The notes under the pieces were generated by a model. The model saw nothing but the letters and a program-made list of their open reading frames with translations, ran no database searches and was not told where the DNA came from. Shown piece after piece: positions 36,305-45,137 of a stretch of DNA of 64,000 nt. The translations under genes were made by a program, and so were the position numbers. Position 1 is the first letter of the stretch. Each line of letters begins with the position of its first letter. The DNA is from Martinezella rhizogenes. Lineage in GTDB: Bacteria > Pseudomonadota > Alphaproteobacteria > Rhizobiales > Rhizobiaceae. The stretch is from positions 1-64,000 of the forward strand of contig NZ_JUHG01000019.1 of assembly GCF_000799715.1 (NCBI RefSeq), in the 5' to 3' direction.

Positions 36305-37582
36305 TCAGAGAATGGAATGCGCGTCTTTCATCAGGCTGACGGCGCTGTCGCTGATGGAGGCGCTGTTGAACGCCACCGCATCGGCCGCGCGTTTCATCAG
36401 CTGGCCGAATTGCTGCGACCCTTTGGGAGGTGGAGAAGGATAGGGACCGACCTTGTCCGCGATGGCATCGATATAGTCCACCGTCGCCCGCTCCACCGGT
36501 TGCAGCGTCGGCAGGATCGATGCGCGCAGTGCGGGGCTCATCGGCACGCCCCGTTCCACGCCGAGGATCTTGGCCGCTTCGGGATCGCTGACGAAGAAGT
36601 TGATGAAGCGCGCCGCGGCCTCGGGATTCGGAGACTGTGCGTAGATCGACCAGCTGCTCGCCGGCCGGTAGAACTGCCCGGGTTTTGCCCCGGTACCTCC
36701 ATTCGGAAACATGGTCATTGCCAGTTGCACCGGCGTGGTCGCCTGCATGCCGACGATCTGGTTGGAAAAGGCAAAGCTCGTCGCCGCCTTACCCTGGATC
36801 AGCGGCATCAGATTGATGGTCGAATCCGGGCTAAGCGCTGCGACATCGGCCGGCACGCAACCGCCGCGCTGGCGCAACTTATCCCAGTAGGCAAACCATT
36901 CGGCCACGTCGTCCTTACCGAAGCCCAGAGCCTGGTCGGCGGTAAACAGGTCGCGGCCGCGCTGGCGCAGCCAGACCTGGAAGGCGTAGCTGTAACCGCT
37001 GGCGTCGCAGGAGCCCCAGTAGCGGCGGCGGTTGAGCGCCTTGGTCAGCTCGACCATGCGATCCGCATAATCGTCCCAGCTGGTTTGCGCGTCGGGCGGC
37101 GCCACGCCGGCGGCTGTGAAGGCATCCTTGTCATACATCATGGCGAAGGAGTTGAGGGCCTGGGGGATGCCCCAGACCTTGCCGTCGACCGCGCAGAGCT
37201 CCAGCATGGCGCGGCTGATCCCGGCGGCATCAATCGGATCGGGCATGAGACCATCGAGGGCGAGCACACAGTCTCGCTTGACGAAATCGGCGAAGCTGTT
37301 GGGCTCGAGCTGGAAAATATCCGGCGCACTGCGCCCGACCACTTGCGTTGCAAGTTTCGTGAAGTATTCCGAGTTGCTGACCTCGCCCGCAAGCTCGACG
37401 CCGGTGACGCGCTGCTGATAGAGCTTCACCACCTCCTGCGTTCTGCGGGTACGCTCATTGCCACCCCACCAGGCAAGACGCAACCGCGTCGTCTCGGCGT
37501 ATGCCGCACCGAAGGACGTCATCGCGCCGGCCAAGCCCAAGGCCCCCATCAGCACGGATCTGCGGGTCATCGCAACAGACAT
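36305..37582 (-). CDS. Tat-exported sugar-type solute-binding protein without permeases
   Basis: 425-residue family-1 extracellular binding protein. The start at 37582 is supported by a GGAGG-rich ribosome site and gives a twin-arginine signal (TRRSVLMGALGLAGA) with cleavage near AAYAET. Core segments include LRLAWWGGNERTRRTQEVV and APDIFQLEPNSFADFV. No permease or ATPase gene is adjacent; its only operon partner is the acyltransferase fusion. It may dock to a transporter encoded elsewhere or act as a ligand sensor. Confidence 0.82.
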   Translation of the reverse strand: MSVAMTRRSVLMGALGLAGAMTSFGAAYAETTRLRLAWWGGNERTRRTQEVVKLYQQRVTGVELAGEVSNSEYFTKLATQVVGRSAPDIFQLEPNSFADFVKRDCVLALDGLMPDPIDAAGISRAMLELCAVDGKVWGIPQALNSFAMMYDKDAFTAAGVAPPDAQTSWDDYADRMVELTKALNRRRYWGSCDASGYSYAFQVWLRQRGRDLFTADQALGFGKDDVAEWFAYWDKLRQRGGCVPADVAALSPDSTINLMPLIQGKAATSFAFSNQIVGMQATTPVQLAMTMFPNGGTGAKPGQFYRPASSWSIYAQSPNPEAAARFINFFVSDPEAAKILGVERGVPMSPALRASILPTLQPVERATVDYIDAIADKVGPYPSPPPKGSQQFGQLMKRAADAVAFNSASISDSAVSLMKDAHSIL

Positions 37583-37994
37583 GGATTTCCTCCCTCCAAG
37601 CCGTTTGGATTTAGTCCAATCGTCCGGGCGACGATATCGCCTTCGATAAGTAACCAAATTGTGCATTATAAGGAGGAAGAATATGTCGGCTGTCAAGACC
37701 CGCCGCTTCGAGATGGCGTATCGATTGCGGCGCGCGCTGATAGATCAGGATCACGATCGTCACGCATGTCATGATGCCCCGGCGTCATCCTTCCGTCAGC
37801 GTCCGCATCAACGTGGCTTACAGCCGGGATATCGTGCGGCCGGAGCAACGTACGATTTTGCAGATCTCATCGGAAATCCACGTCGGCAAGTACGGATCTT
37901 GCACACTCGGAAGGGGCAAAGCCAGCATTCACGCCTCGGAGCTAGTTTGGGCTATTGCACTTTCGGCGATGCTCGCGAAAATCGCGATCGGCAT
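37583..37994. other. Intergenic region without a convincing gene
   Basis: About 410 bases upstream of the binding-protein gene and beyond the end of the histidine kinase gene. A strong AGGAGG (37671-37676) precedes an ATG at 37683 on the plus strand, but that frame runs on for its whole length antisense to the kinase gene and its product looks like shadow translation. A 75-codon frame from 37771 is likewise unrecognised. It may contain the promoter for the leftward pair. Confidence 0.4.
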
Positions 37995-39386
37995 CTAATC
38001 CGACGTGATGGGGAAGATCACGGAGGCCCTGAGCCCTTTGCCGCCGGCTCCCTCGCCAAGGCTCAGGGAGCCGCCGAACCGGTCGGCTATCTCCTCGACA
38101 ATCGGCAGCCCCAGGCCCATTCCCGGCGCCTGCCCGTCGCTTCCACGGGCAAATCGCTGGCGCACGCTCTGCCGTTTGTCCGGCGGGATGCCTGGGCCGT
38201 TATCTTCCACGTCGAGGCAAACCGTTCCATCTTGCGTTTCGACGCGTACGGTGACATCGGCGCCGCGTCCGGCATAGGCAACCGCGTTTTCGATGAGATT
38301 GCGCAGGAGCTCGCCGATCAGGAGCGGTTCGGCTCGAATGAAGGTGCTGCCTTCTCCCTCAAAGCCAAGATCGACGCCGGCCTCGGCGGCGCCGGGGACA
38401 TGGTCACCGGTGATCCGCCGTGCGAGCGCGACAACGTCCAGGGCCGTCTGCGACCGGGGCTCGTTCGAAGCAGCCGCCTCGATCTTTGCCATGAGCAGCA
38501 GTTGCGCCAGGATGCGCTCCGCATGCGCAACGGCCTCATCGCCCTTGCGCGCGGCATCCCGCGCCTCGTCGAGCGACGTCGCGCGCGCCGACAGCGCAAG
38601 CTGGGTGCGGATGATGGCAAGGGGCGTGCGCAGTTGATGGCCGGCATTTCCGGTGAAATGGCGCAAGGCATCAAGCGCCGATTGCAGCCGCACCATGAAG
38701 GAATTGACCGTCTCCACCAACCCCTCGACCTCGCTCGGCACCGATTGCCGGATCGGGTGAAGGTCGTCGGGGCTACGCTCCGCGATCGCGTCCCCAAGAC
38801 GATAGAGCGGCCGAAGCGAAACGGTGACGGCGATCCAGACGATGATGGCAGCGCCGAGAATGAGGATGAGAAGGCGCAAGGCCGAGCGCAGCAGAATGGC
38901 CTGCGTCAGCTGCGTGCGGCCGATCGTGGTTTCGGCGACGGTCACCGTGAACGGAACCGAATTGATGCCCGTCGATGCCGAACGCTCAAGCACGGCAAGC
39001 CGGATCGGTTCGCCGCCAAACATCTCATCGGCATAGATTGCCGCCTGTCCCTTCATGTCGGCAATCGATGGCAGGTTCTGATAGCCGGTGATGAACCGGC
39101 CAGGCGGGCCGTCCACGCGGTAGAAGACGCGGTCCTGGGCCGCCGACGTCAGCATTTCCAGGGCGACATAGGGAATATCCACTTCCAGCGTGCCATCTTC
39201 CGTGACCACGACGCGTTCGGCGATGGCGAGCGCCGAGCCGGCGAGAACGCGGTCCGAGACGGTGTTTGCGGTCGTCACCGCCTCGCGATAGGTGTCGGCC
39301 AGCGCGACGGCGCCGATAACGACGGTCGCGATCAACAGCCAGGCAAGCAGCCGGCGGCGCAGGGAATAGGCGGACTGTGCCTTCAT
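37995..39386 (-). CDS. tctE: TctE-like sensor histidine kinase
   Basis: 463-residue membrane kinase: transmembrane helix at about 8-30, periplasmic sensor (2CSK_N-like), second helix near 165-187, HAMP-like linker, then the phospho-acceptor His in GHQLRTPLAIIRTQL, N-box LIENAVAYA, and G-boxes DNGPGIPPD and GMGLGLPIVEEI. Its start overlaps the tctD stop by 4 bases. Together they should sense an external carboxylate or a loaded binding protein and switch on the tctCBA transporter encoded across the locus. Confidence 0.88.
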   Translation of the reverse strand: MKAQSAYSLRRRLLAWLLIATVVIGAVALADTYREAVTTANTVSDRVLAGSALAIAERVVVTEDGTLEVDIPYVALEMLTSAAQDRVFYRVDGPPGRFITGYQNLPSIADMKGQAAIYADEMFGGEPIRLAVLERSASTGINSVPFTVTVAETTIGRTQLTQAILLRSALRLLILILGAAIIVWIAVTVSLRPLYRLGDAIAERSPDDLHPIRQSVPSEVEGLVETVNSFMVRLQSALDALRHFTGNAGHQLRTPLAIIRTQLALSARATSLDEARDAARKGDEAVAHAERILAQLLLMAKIEAAASNEPRSQTALDVVALARRITGDHVPGAAEAGVDLGFEGEGSTFIRAEPLLIGELLRNLIENAVAYAGRGADVTVRVETQDGTVCLDVEDNGPGIPPDKRQSVRQRFARGSDGQAPGMGLGLPIVEEIADRFGGSLSLGEGAGGKGLRASVIFPITSD

Positions 39387-40057
39387 CCGCCCGCCAGCTT
39401 ATCGAGATAGTAGCCGATGCCGCGGGCCGTCTTCACCGTCAACCCATGCGGCGCAAGACGCTTGCGCAACCGGCTGACATATTGCTCGATGGCATTGGAG
39501 CTCAGATCGTCGTCGAAGGCGGCAAGCGACTGGATGATCGCTTCCTTGGCGACGACCCTGCCGGCGCGCATGAACAGTGTTTCGAGAAGGCTAAGCTCGC
39601 GGGCCGGAATATCGATCGGCGCGCCATTGGCCGAGAAGGTGCGCGAATTGAGGTCGAGAGTGACATTGCCGTAGGCAACGATCGACGCGCGAAGTCCCGC
39701 CTGCCGTCGCAGGAGCACCCGAACACGCGCCTCGAATTCACTGATGTCGAAGGGCTTGATCATGTAGTCGTCAGCGCCCAGATCGAGGCCGCGCACCTTC
39801 TCTTCCTGCGTGCCCCGTGCCGTGAGGATGAGCACGGCCGCCTTATTCTGGCGCGCGCGCATCGCCCGAAGCACATCAAGCCCGTCCATCTCCGGCAGAT
39901 TGAGATCGAGGATGACCAGATCAAAGGTTTCGGCCGCCGCCGCCGCGTTCGCGGAGGCGCCATCGCCCACCACGTCCACGGCATAACCGGCGCCGCGCAG
40001 GATCGCGAACAGCCCTTCGGAAAGCGCCTTATTGTCTTCGACCAGTAATATGCGCAA
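39383..40057 (-). CDS. tctD: TctD-like OmpR-family response regulator
   Basis: 224 residues: receiver domain with phospho-acceptor Asp51 (VILDLNLPEMDG) and Lys in IKPFD, then an OmpR-type winged helix (NAIEQYVSRLRKRLAPHGL, TARGIGYYL). I prefer the TTG at 40057, which gives the family N-terminus MRILLVEDN; a GTG eight codons upstream is possible. A tandem 11-bp direct repeat upstream of tctC is a good candidate binding site. Confidence 0.88.
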   Translation of the reverse strand: MRILLVEDNKALSEGLFAILRGAGYAVDVVGDGASANAAAAAETFDLVILDLNLPEMDGLDVLRAMRARQNKAAVLILTARGTQEEKVRGLDLGADDYMIKPFDISEFEARVRVLLRRQAGLRASIVAYGNVTLDLNSRTFSANGAPIDIPARELSLLETLFMRAGRVVAKEAIIQSLAAFDDDLSSNAIEQYVSRLRKRLAPHGLTVKTARGIGYYLDKLAGG

Positions 40058-40241
40058 GACGACTATTCTCCCCCAGCCCACATCCTACCGCATTCCGCCA
40101 TAGACCGGAATCGATTTGGGGGTAAGACCAGGCTGCAATTCAAGGTGTTACCGTGTTCTTTCCCAAACTGAAACGGCAAGCGACGCTCGCGCGGACGGGC
40201 ATACGCTTGTGAACGGTGTATCGGTACGGCAATATCGTCTC

Positions 40242-41309
40242 ATGCGGTTTCTTTCTGTCCTTCTTTTCATCTGCCTTGCCCCAAGCCTTGCTGCCGCGGA
40301 GCCGGTTGTCTTTCCGGCCTTGTCTGGGAATGAGAATGCGCCCGAGGTCATCGTTTATTCCTCGCTGGACGAGCCCCTGGCGACGCCGATGATCAGGGGT
40401 TTTCAGGCGGCCAACCCCGATGTCGCCGTGCGCTACGAGGACATGCTGACGGGGGAGATCTACGACCGGATCGTCAAGGAAACCGACGCCGGCGGCAGGA
40501 CGGCGGATTTCGCCTTCTCCTCGGCGATGGATCTTCAGGTCAAGCTTAGCAATGACGGATATGCCCAGCGCAGCGATCTGCCCATGAGCGGCCGTTGGCC
40601 GGAATGGGCAAACTGGCGCAACACCGCCTATGCGCTGACCTTCGAGCCCGCCGTCTTCGTCTACCACAAGCCAAGCTTCGCCAAGGAGAAGCCTCCCTCG
40701 ACGCGCGCGGAACTGGTTGACTACCTGAAGCGGCATGGAAACGAGGTCCGTGGCCGGATCGGCACCTACGATATCGAGCGATCGGGGGTCGGCTTTCTGT
40801 TCATGGCACGCGACCAGGAGCAATTCGGCGACATCTGGTCGGTCATCCAGGCCATGGGGGCGGCCGGCGTGAAAGTCTATTCGACCAGCACGGCCATTCT
40901 CGAGCGCGTATCCGACGGCCGCTTCACGCTCGGCTACAACATCCTCGGCTCCTACGCCGCCAATTGGGCCTCGCGGCACCCCGATGTCGGCATCGTTCTG
41001 CCGAGGGACTATACCGTCGTCATGTCGCGCATCGGGCTTGTGCCGCAGGCGGCGGCCTCGCCGGATCTCGGAAAGCGCTACCTGGCATTCTTCATGTCCA
41101 AGGAAGGTCAGACGATCATGGCCCGCGAGTTGCAAATACCGGCGGTGAGCCCGGATGTCGCCGGCGCCAACACCGCCAACACGATGCGCGAAATGCTGGG
41201 CGGCCAGTTACGACCAGTGCCAGTCAGCCCCGGCCTGATGGTCTATCTCGACCAAGTCAAGCGCGCCCGGCTGATTGCCCGGTGGAACGAAGCCTTACGC
41301 CTGCAATAG
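40242..41309 (+). CDS. Periplasmic solute-binding protein of the ABC iron(III)/AfuA-like type, paired with TctDE
   Basis: 355 residues with a signal peptide (MRFLSVLLFICLAPSLAAAEP). Sequence such as VIVYSSLDEPLATPMIRGFQAANPDVAVRYEDM resembles AfuA/FbpA-class binding proteins. No ABC permease lies nearby; it is divergent from tctD and upstream of tctC. Placement suggests an accessory sensor protein that presents ligand to TctE rather than a transport component (inference). Confidence 0.82.
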   Translation: MRFLSVLLFICLAPSLAAAEPVVFPALSGNENAPEVIVYSSLDEPLATPMIRGFQAANPDVAVRYEDMLTGEIYDRIVKETDAGGRTADFAFSSAMDLQVKLSNDGYAQRSDLPMSGRWPEWANWRNTAYALTFEPAVFVYHKPSFAKEKPPSTRAELVDYLKRHGNEVRGRIGTYDIERSGVGFLFMARDQEQFGDIWSVIQAMGAAGVKVYSTSTAILERVSDGRFTLGYNILGSYAANWASRHPDVGIVLPRDYTVVMSRIGLVPQAAASPDLGKRYLAFFMSKEGQTIMARELQIPAVSPDVAGANTANTMREMLGGQLRPVPVSPGLMVYLDQVKRARLIARWNEALRLQ

Positions 41310-41352
41310 CCGGCCCCCGGATATCGGGAGGAATCATCGGCGCGGCAGCGTC

Positions 41353-41375
41353 CGATGTCAGCTAGATGTCAGCTT
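41353..41375 (+). promoter_or_regulatory. Tandem 11-bp direct repeat, candidate TctD binding site
   Basis: GATGTCAGCT occurs twice (41354-41363 and 41365-41374) with an 11-base period, the one-turn spacing typical for OmpR/PhoB-family regulators. It lies about 195 bases upstream of the tctC start. Confidence 0.5.
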
Positions 41376-41398
41376 CCTGTGATGGCTTGCAGCTCTTC

Positions 41399-41420
41399 AT
41401 CATTCGTGGAGGCGAATGAT
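41399..41420. promoter_or_regulatory. 8-bp inverted repeat in the tctC upstream region
   Basis: ATCATTCG and CGAATGAT, perfect arms with a 6-base loop, 24 bases beyond the direct repeats. Could be a second regulator site or the end of the preceding transcript; no T-run follows. Confidence 0.35.
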
Positions 41421-41569
41421 CGAAGCGTATGGGAGGAGTATTTCATCCGGACCCGGCGCAATCGGGCCGTTCAATCGCCTGCGCCGCTTAATCGATGAAG
41501 CCAATCCCCGTCCGCAAAAAGGATGAACACCGCGCCAATCTCCAAAGAGCGCTCGACGGAGGACTAATC

Positions 41570-42514
41570 GTGAAACAGTTTTTTCTGGCTTCCATGCTTG
41601 CCGGCGCCTTGGCGCTACCTGCTTTCGCGGCGGACTACACCATCATGGCACCGGCCAATCCCGGTGGCGGCTGGGACCAGACCGCCCGCTCCATCCAGTC
41701 CGTGATGCAGCAGGAAGGCATCTCCCGCAATGTCCAGGTACAGAACGTGCCGGGTGCCGGCGGCACCATTGGTCTGGCGCAGTTCGCCAGCCAGTCGAAC
41801 GGCAATCCGAACGCCCTGATCGTCGGCGGCTATGTCATGGTCGGCGCCATTCTGACCAACAAATCGCCGGTGACACTCAAGGACGTGACGCCGATCGCGC
41901 GCCTGACCGGCGAATATGAAGCCATCGTTGTCCCGGCCTCCTCACCGCTGAAGACCATGGGCGATCTCGTCGAGATGCTGAAGAAGGATCCGGGTTCGGT
42001 TTCCTGGGGCGGCGGTTCGGCCGGCGGCACCGACCACATCGCGGTGGGTCTGATCGCCAAGGCGGCGGGCGTCGATCCGACCAAGATCAACTACATCGCC
42101 TTTTCCGGCGGCGGCGAGGCGTTGGCCGCGATCCTCGGCAGCCAGGTGACGGCAGGGATTTCCGGCTACGGAGAATTCGAATCCCAGGTAAAAGCCGGCA
42201 CGCTGCGTCTTCTGGCCGTGTCGAGCGCAGAGCGCCTCGACGGCATCGATGCGCCGACGATCAAGGAAAGCGGTCTTAACGTCGTCGTCGAAAACTGGCG
42301 CATGATCGCGGCAGCACCCGGTCTGACCGACGAGCAGAAGGCGGCCGTGTCGTCCGACGTTGAAAAGCTCGTCAAGTCCGCCGGCTGGCAGGAGCTTCTG
42401 AAGACGAAGGGCTGGGAGGACACCTATCTCGCCGGCGACGCCTTCAAGGAACAGCTCGCCAAGGATATTTCCGCGACCGAAGGCGTCCTCAAGGACATCG
42501 GGCTCGTTCAATGA
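41570..42514 (+). CDS. tctC: TctC-like periplasmic binding protein of a tripartite tricarboxylate transporter
   Basis: 314 residues. The start is the GTG at 41570, marked by GGAGGA seven bases upstream; it gives a clean signal peptide (about 1-20, PAFAADY). Family segments: PANPGGGWDQTARSIQSVM, NVPGAGGTIGLAQF, SWGGGSAGGTDHIAVGLI. Binds a carboxylate (citrate-like; exact ligand unknown) and delivers it to TctAB. Its stop overlaps tctB by 4 bases. Confidence 0.92.
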   Translation: MKQFFLASMLAGALALPAFAADYTIMAPANPGGGWDQTARSIQSVMQQEGISRNVQVQNVPGAGGTIGLAQFASQSNGNPNALIVGGYVMVGAILTNKSPVTLKDVTPIARLTGEYEAIVVPASSPLKTMGDLVEMLKKDPGSVSWGGGSAGGTDHIAVGLIAKAAGVDPTKINYIAFSGGGEALAAILGSQVTAGISGYGEFESQVKAGTLRLLAVSSAERLDGIDAPTIKESGLNVVVENWRMIAAAPGLTDEQKAAVSSDVEKLVKSAGWQELLKTKGWEDTYLAGDAFKEQLAKDISATEGVLKDIGLVQ

Positions 42515-43002
42515 CCACGGGCAATTCCCCTTCGACACAGACACGCCGCCCGGATCGGGCGGCGCTTGTCATCGCCGTCTTTCTCGCCGCCCTTGCCGGC
42601 CTGATCTTCTGGGACAGCTCGCGGCTGGCGAAAATTGCGAGCTATTCGGGCATCGGTCCCGCGACCATTCCCTTTGTGATCGCGTGCGGACTGCTGTTCC
42701 TGTCCGCCTGGACCGTATTTGCCGCATTGCGCGCCGATTTTCCCGCGCGGGAACGTCAGGAAGTCGCGCCCGTGGTCTGGATCGTCGGCGGTCTTGCCGC
42801 CCAGATGCTGCTATTGAAGCCGCTGGGGTTTTCGATTGCGACCGGTCTGCTCTTTGCCGCGACCGCCGCCGCCTTCGGCAAGCGCAAGCTCTGGATATCG
42901 ATCCCGCTCGGCATCACGCTCTGTCTCGGGGTCTGGTTGATCTTTTCCGGATTGCTGCAGCTGTCGCTCCCAGCCGGTCCGCTCGAACATCTATTCTGGT
43001 GA
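42511..43002 (+). CDS. tctB: TctB-like small membrane subunit
   Basis: 163 residues with four predicted hydrophobic segments (near 19-36, 49-68, 86-107 and 125-150), as in TctB. Poorly conserved accessory membrane subunit of the transporter. Starts within the tctC stop and is 9 bases before tctA. Confidence 0.88.
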   Translation: MTTGNSPSTQTRRPDRAALVIAVFLAALAGLIFWDSSRLAKIASYSGIGPATIPFVIACGLLFLSAWTVFAALRADFPARERQEVAPVVWIVGGLAAQMLLLKPLGFSIATGLLFAATAAAFGKRKLWISIPLGITLCLGVWLIFSGLLQLSLPAGPLEHLFW

Positions 43003-43011
43003 GGCCCCGAC

Positions 43012-44529
43012 ATGAGCACATTTGATTTTCTGTTGCAGGGTCTGATGATCGCGGCCCAGCCGATGAACCTGCTTTATGCTCTGATCGGCGTTACGCTCGG
43101 AACGGCTGTCGGCGTGCTTCCCGGCATCGGCCCGGCGCTGACCGTGGCGCTGCTCCTGCCAGTGACCTACAAGCTCGATCCGGCGGGGTCGCTGATCATG
43201 TTTGCCGGGATCTATTATGGCGGCATGTATGGCGGCTCGACGACCTCCATCCTGCTCAACACACCCGGCGAAAGCGCCTCGATCGTCACCGCGCTCGAGG
43301 GCAACAAGATGGCGCGGGCCGGGCGCGGCGGGCCGGCGCTCGCGACCGCTGCCATCGGCTCCTTCGTTGCCGGCCTGATCGCCACCCTGGGGCTCGCCTT
43401 CATTGCGCCCGTCATCGTCAAGCTGGCGCTGGTCTTCGGTCCGCGCGAATATTTCGCGCTGATGGTGCTGGCTTTCGTGACGGTGTCTTCGGCCTTCGGC
43501 GATTCCACCTTGCGCGGACTGACATCGCTGTTCATCGGCTTTGCACTCGCCATTATCGGCATCGACCAGCTCACCGGCCAGGCGCGCATGAGTTTCGGTG
43601 TTCCGGATCTGCTTGACGGCGTCGAAGTGACGACGCTTGCCGTCGCCATGTTCGCCATCGGCGAATCCCTCTACATCGCCGCGCAAGGCAATCGCGGACC
43701 CGACAAGGTCGAGGCGGTCAAGGGCTCCGTCTGGATGACGGCCCAGGATTGGGCACGGTCCTGGAAGGCCTGGCTGCGCGGAACGCTGATCGGCTTCCCG
43801 ATCGGCGCCATGCCGGCGGGCGGCGCCGAAATCGGCACCTTCCTGTCCTATGCAGCCGAAAAGCGCCTGACCAAATATCCGGAGGAATTCGGCAAGGGTG
43901 CGATTGAAGGCGTGGCTGGCCCGGAAGCTGCCAACAACGCATCGGCCGCTGGAACGCTCGTTCCGCTTCTGACCCTCGGCCTACCGACGACGGCGACGGC
44001 GGCGATCATGCTTGCCGGCTTCCAGCAATATGGCCTGCAACCCGGCCCACTGCTGTTCGTGACCAACCCGCAGCTCGTCTGGGGCCTGATCGCCAGCCTG
44101 CTGATCGCCAACTTCATGCTGCTGGTGCTCAACCTGCCGCTGGTCGGACTTTGGGTGAAGCTCCTCACCATTCCCAAACCATGGCTTTATGCGGGCATCC
44201 TGCTGTTTGCCACGCTCGGAACGATCGGCGCCAATCCATCGGTCTTCGAACTCGGCATGCTGCTCGCCTTCGGCGTTCTTGGCTATGTCATGCGGATTTT
44301 CGGCTATCCGATCGCGCCGGTCGTGGTGGGCCTGATCCTTGGACCGCTGGCCGAACAGCAGCTTCGGCGAGCCCTAGCCATCAGCCAGGGCGATGTCACA
44401 GTGCTGTTCACCTCGCCGATCTCGGCGGTATTGCTGCTGATCGCCGCTGCGGCGCTGGTCGTGCCGTTGATCCTGAGGGCTCGCGGGCGCGGTGAAACCT
44501 TGTCGCAGCTTGCCGCCAACGAGGATTAA
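43012..44529 (+). CDS. tctA: TctA-like large membrane subunit
   Basis: 505-residue polytopic membrane protein with about 11-12 hydrophobic segments. The family signature GTAVGVLPGIGPALTVALLLP is near residues 30-50, and its internal repeat is seen as GFPIGAMPAGGAEIGTFLSY near 262-281. It forms the proton- or sodium-driven channel. Last gene of tctCBA, followed by a clear terminator. Confidence 0.94.
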   Translation: MSTFDFLLQGLMIAAQPMNLLYALIGVTLGTAVGVLPGIGPALTVALLLPVTYKLDPAGSLIMFAGIYYGGMYGGSTTSILLNTPGESASIVTALEGNKMARAGRGGPALATAAIGSFVAGLIATLGLAFIAPVIVKLALVFGPREYFALMVLAFVTVSSAFGDSTLRGLTSLFIGFALAIIGIDQLTGQARMSFGVPDLLDGVEVTTLAVAMFAIGESLYIAAQGNRGPDKVEAVKGSVWMTAQDWARSWKAWLRGTLIGFPIGAMPAGGAEIGTFLSYAAEKRLTKYPEEFGKGAIEGVAGPEAANNASAAGTLVPLLTLGLPTTATAAIMLAGFQQYGLQPGPLLFVTNPQLVWGLIASLLIANFMLLVLNLPLVGLWVKLLTIPKPWLYAGILLFATLGTIGANPSVFELGMLLAFGVLGYVMRIFGYPIAPVVVGLILGPLAEQQLRRALAISQGDVTVLFTSPISAVLLLIAAAALVVPLILRARGRGETLSQLAANED

Positions 44530-44554
44530 CGCCTCTCACAGAATCATCAAAGAG

Positions 44555-44581
44555 AGGCCCGGTTAACCGGGCCTTTTCTGT
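44555..44581 (+). terminator. Rho-independent terminator of tctCBA
   Basis: Perfect palindrome AGGCCCGGTT/AACCGGGCCT followed by TTTTCTGTTT, 26 bases after the tctA stop. Confidence 0.85.
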
Positions 44582-44674
44582 TTGCATGGCTGAGATGTTC
44601 TATTGTGCATTGTGAAGGCGGATATGGAGGGCCATTTGAGGCCTATCGAATTTAGTAGAAAGTGAACAAATCCA

Positions 44675-44842
44675 ATGTCCGTCTCCAGAAAAGCGCGTAA
44701 CTTCTTCAGCGATGCCATCGCCATCTTCAGTGCGGCATCAGCTTCCGCCGCTGCGGTCGAAGGCAGCCGCCGCCCGCGCGACCGCGATCTCTATACGCTT
44801 GGTATCGACCCGGCGAACTTTCGCGACGTAAAGCGCGGCTGA
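44675..44842 (+). CDS. Small DUF1127-related protein, 55 residues
   Basis: Reading frame MSVSRKARNFFSDAIAIFSA ... RDRDLYTLGIDPANFRDVKRG. The N-terminal amphipathic helix plus the C-terminal L-x-LGIDPxxFRxV motif follows the DUF1127-like plan seen in many rhizobial small proteins. No strong ribosome site is visible (AGTGAA about 10 bases upstream). Probably a stress- or growth-phase-related small regulator; specific role unknown. Confidence 0.65.
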   Translation: MSVSRKARNFFSDAIAIFSAASASAAAVEGSRRPRDRDLYTLGIDPANFRDVKRG

Positions 44843-45137
44843 ACCGAAAGAATCGGCGGCGACATCAGTATCGGGTTAAACGCGAACTCTCCCCTTTTCA
44901 GTTCGCCGGGGCAGATCGCGAAAATGGCCGCCAGCCAAGTTGATGCAGCGTTGTCAGGTCCTCGTGATCGCGCAGGTGGACTTCAATTACAAATTGATAC
45001 TTTAGTAATATAAAGCAAGACAAAGAGCCCACTTTGCGCACCGATCGAAAGATAAAGCACATAAAAGTGGTCTTTCATCTTTTTTTCAACCATTCGCTTT
45101 AGACTCAAGATCTTCGTTTCTGAACATGCAGGGTTCC

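Noticed and set aside
37683..39410. Long plus-strand frame with a good AGGAGG before its ATG
   Set aside because: Most of it is exactly antisense to the tctE kinase gene, whose motifs are unambiguous; the composition is typical of shadow translation in GC-rich DNA.
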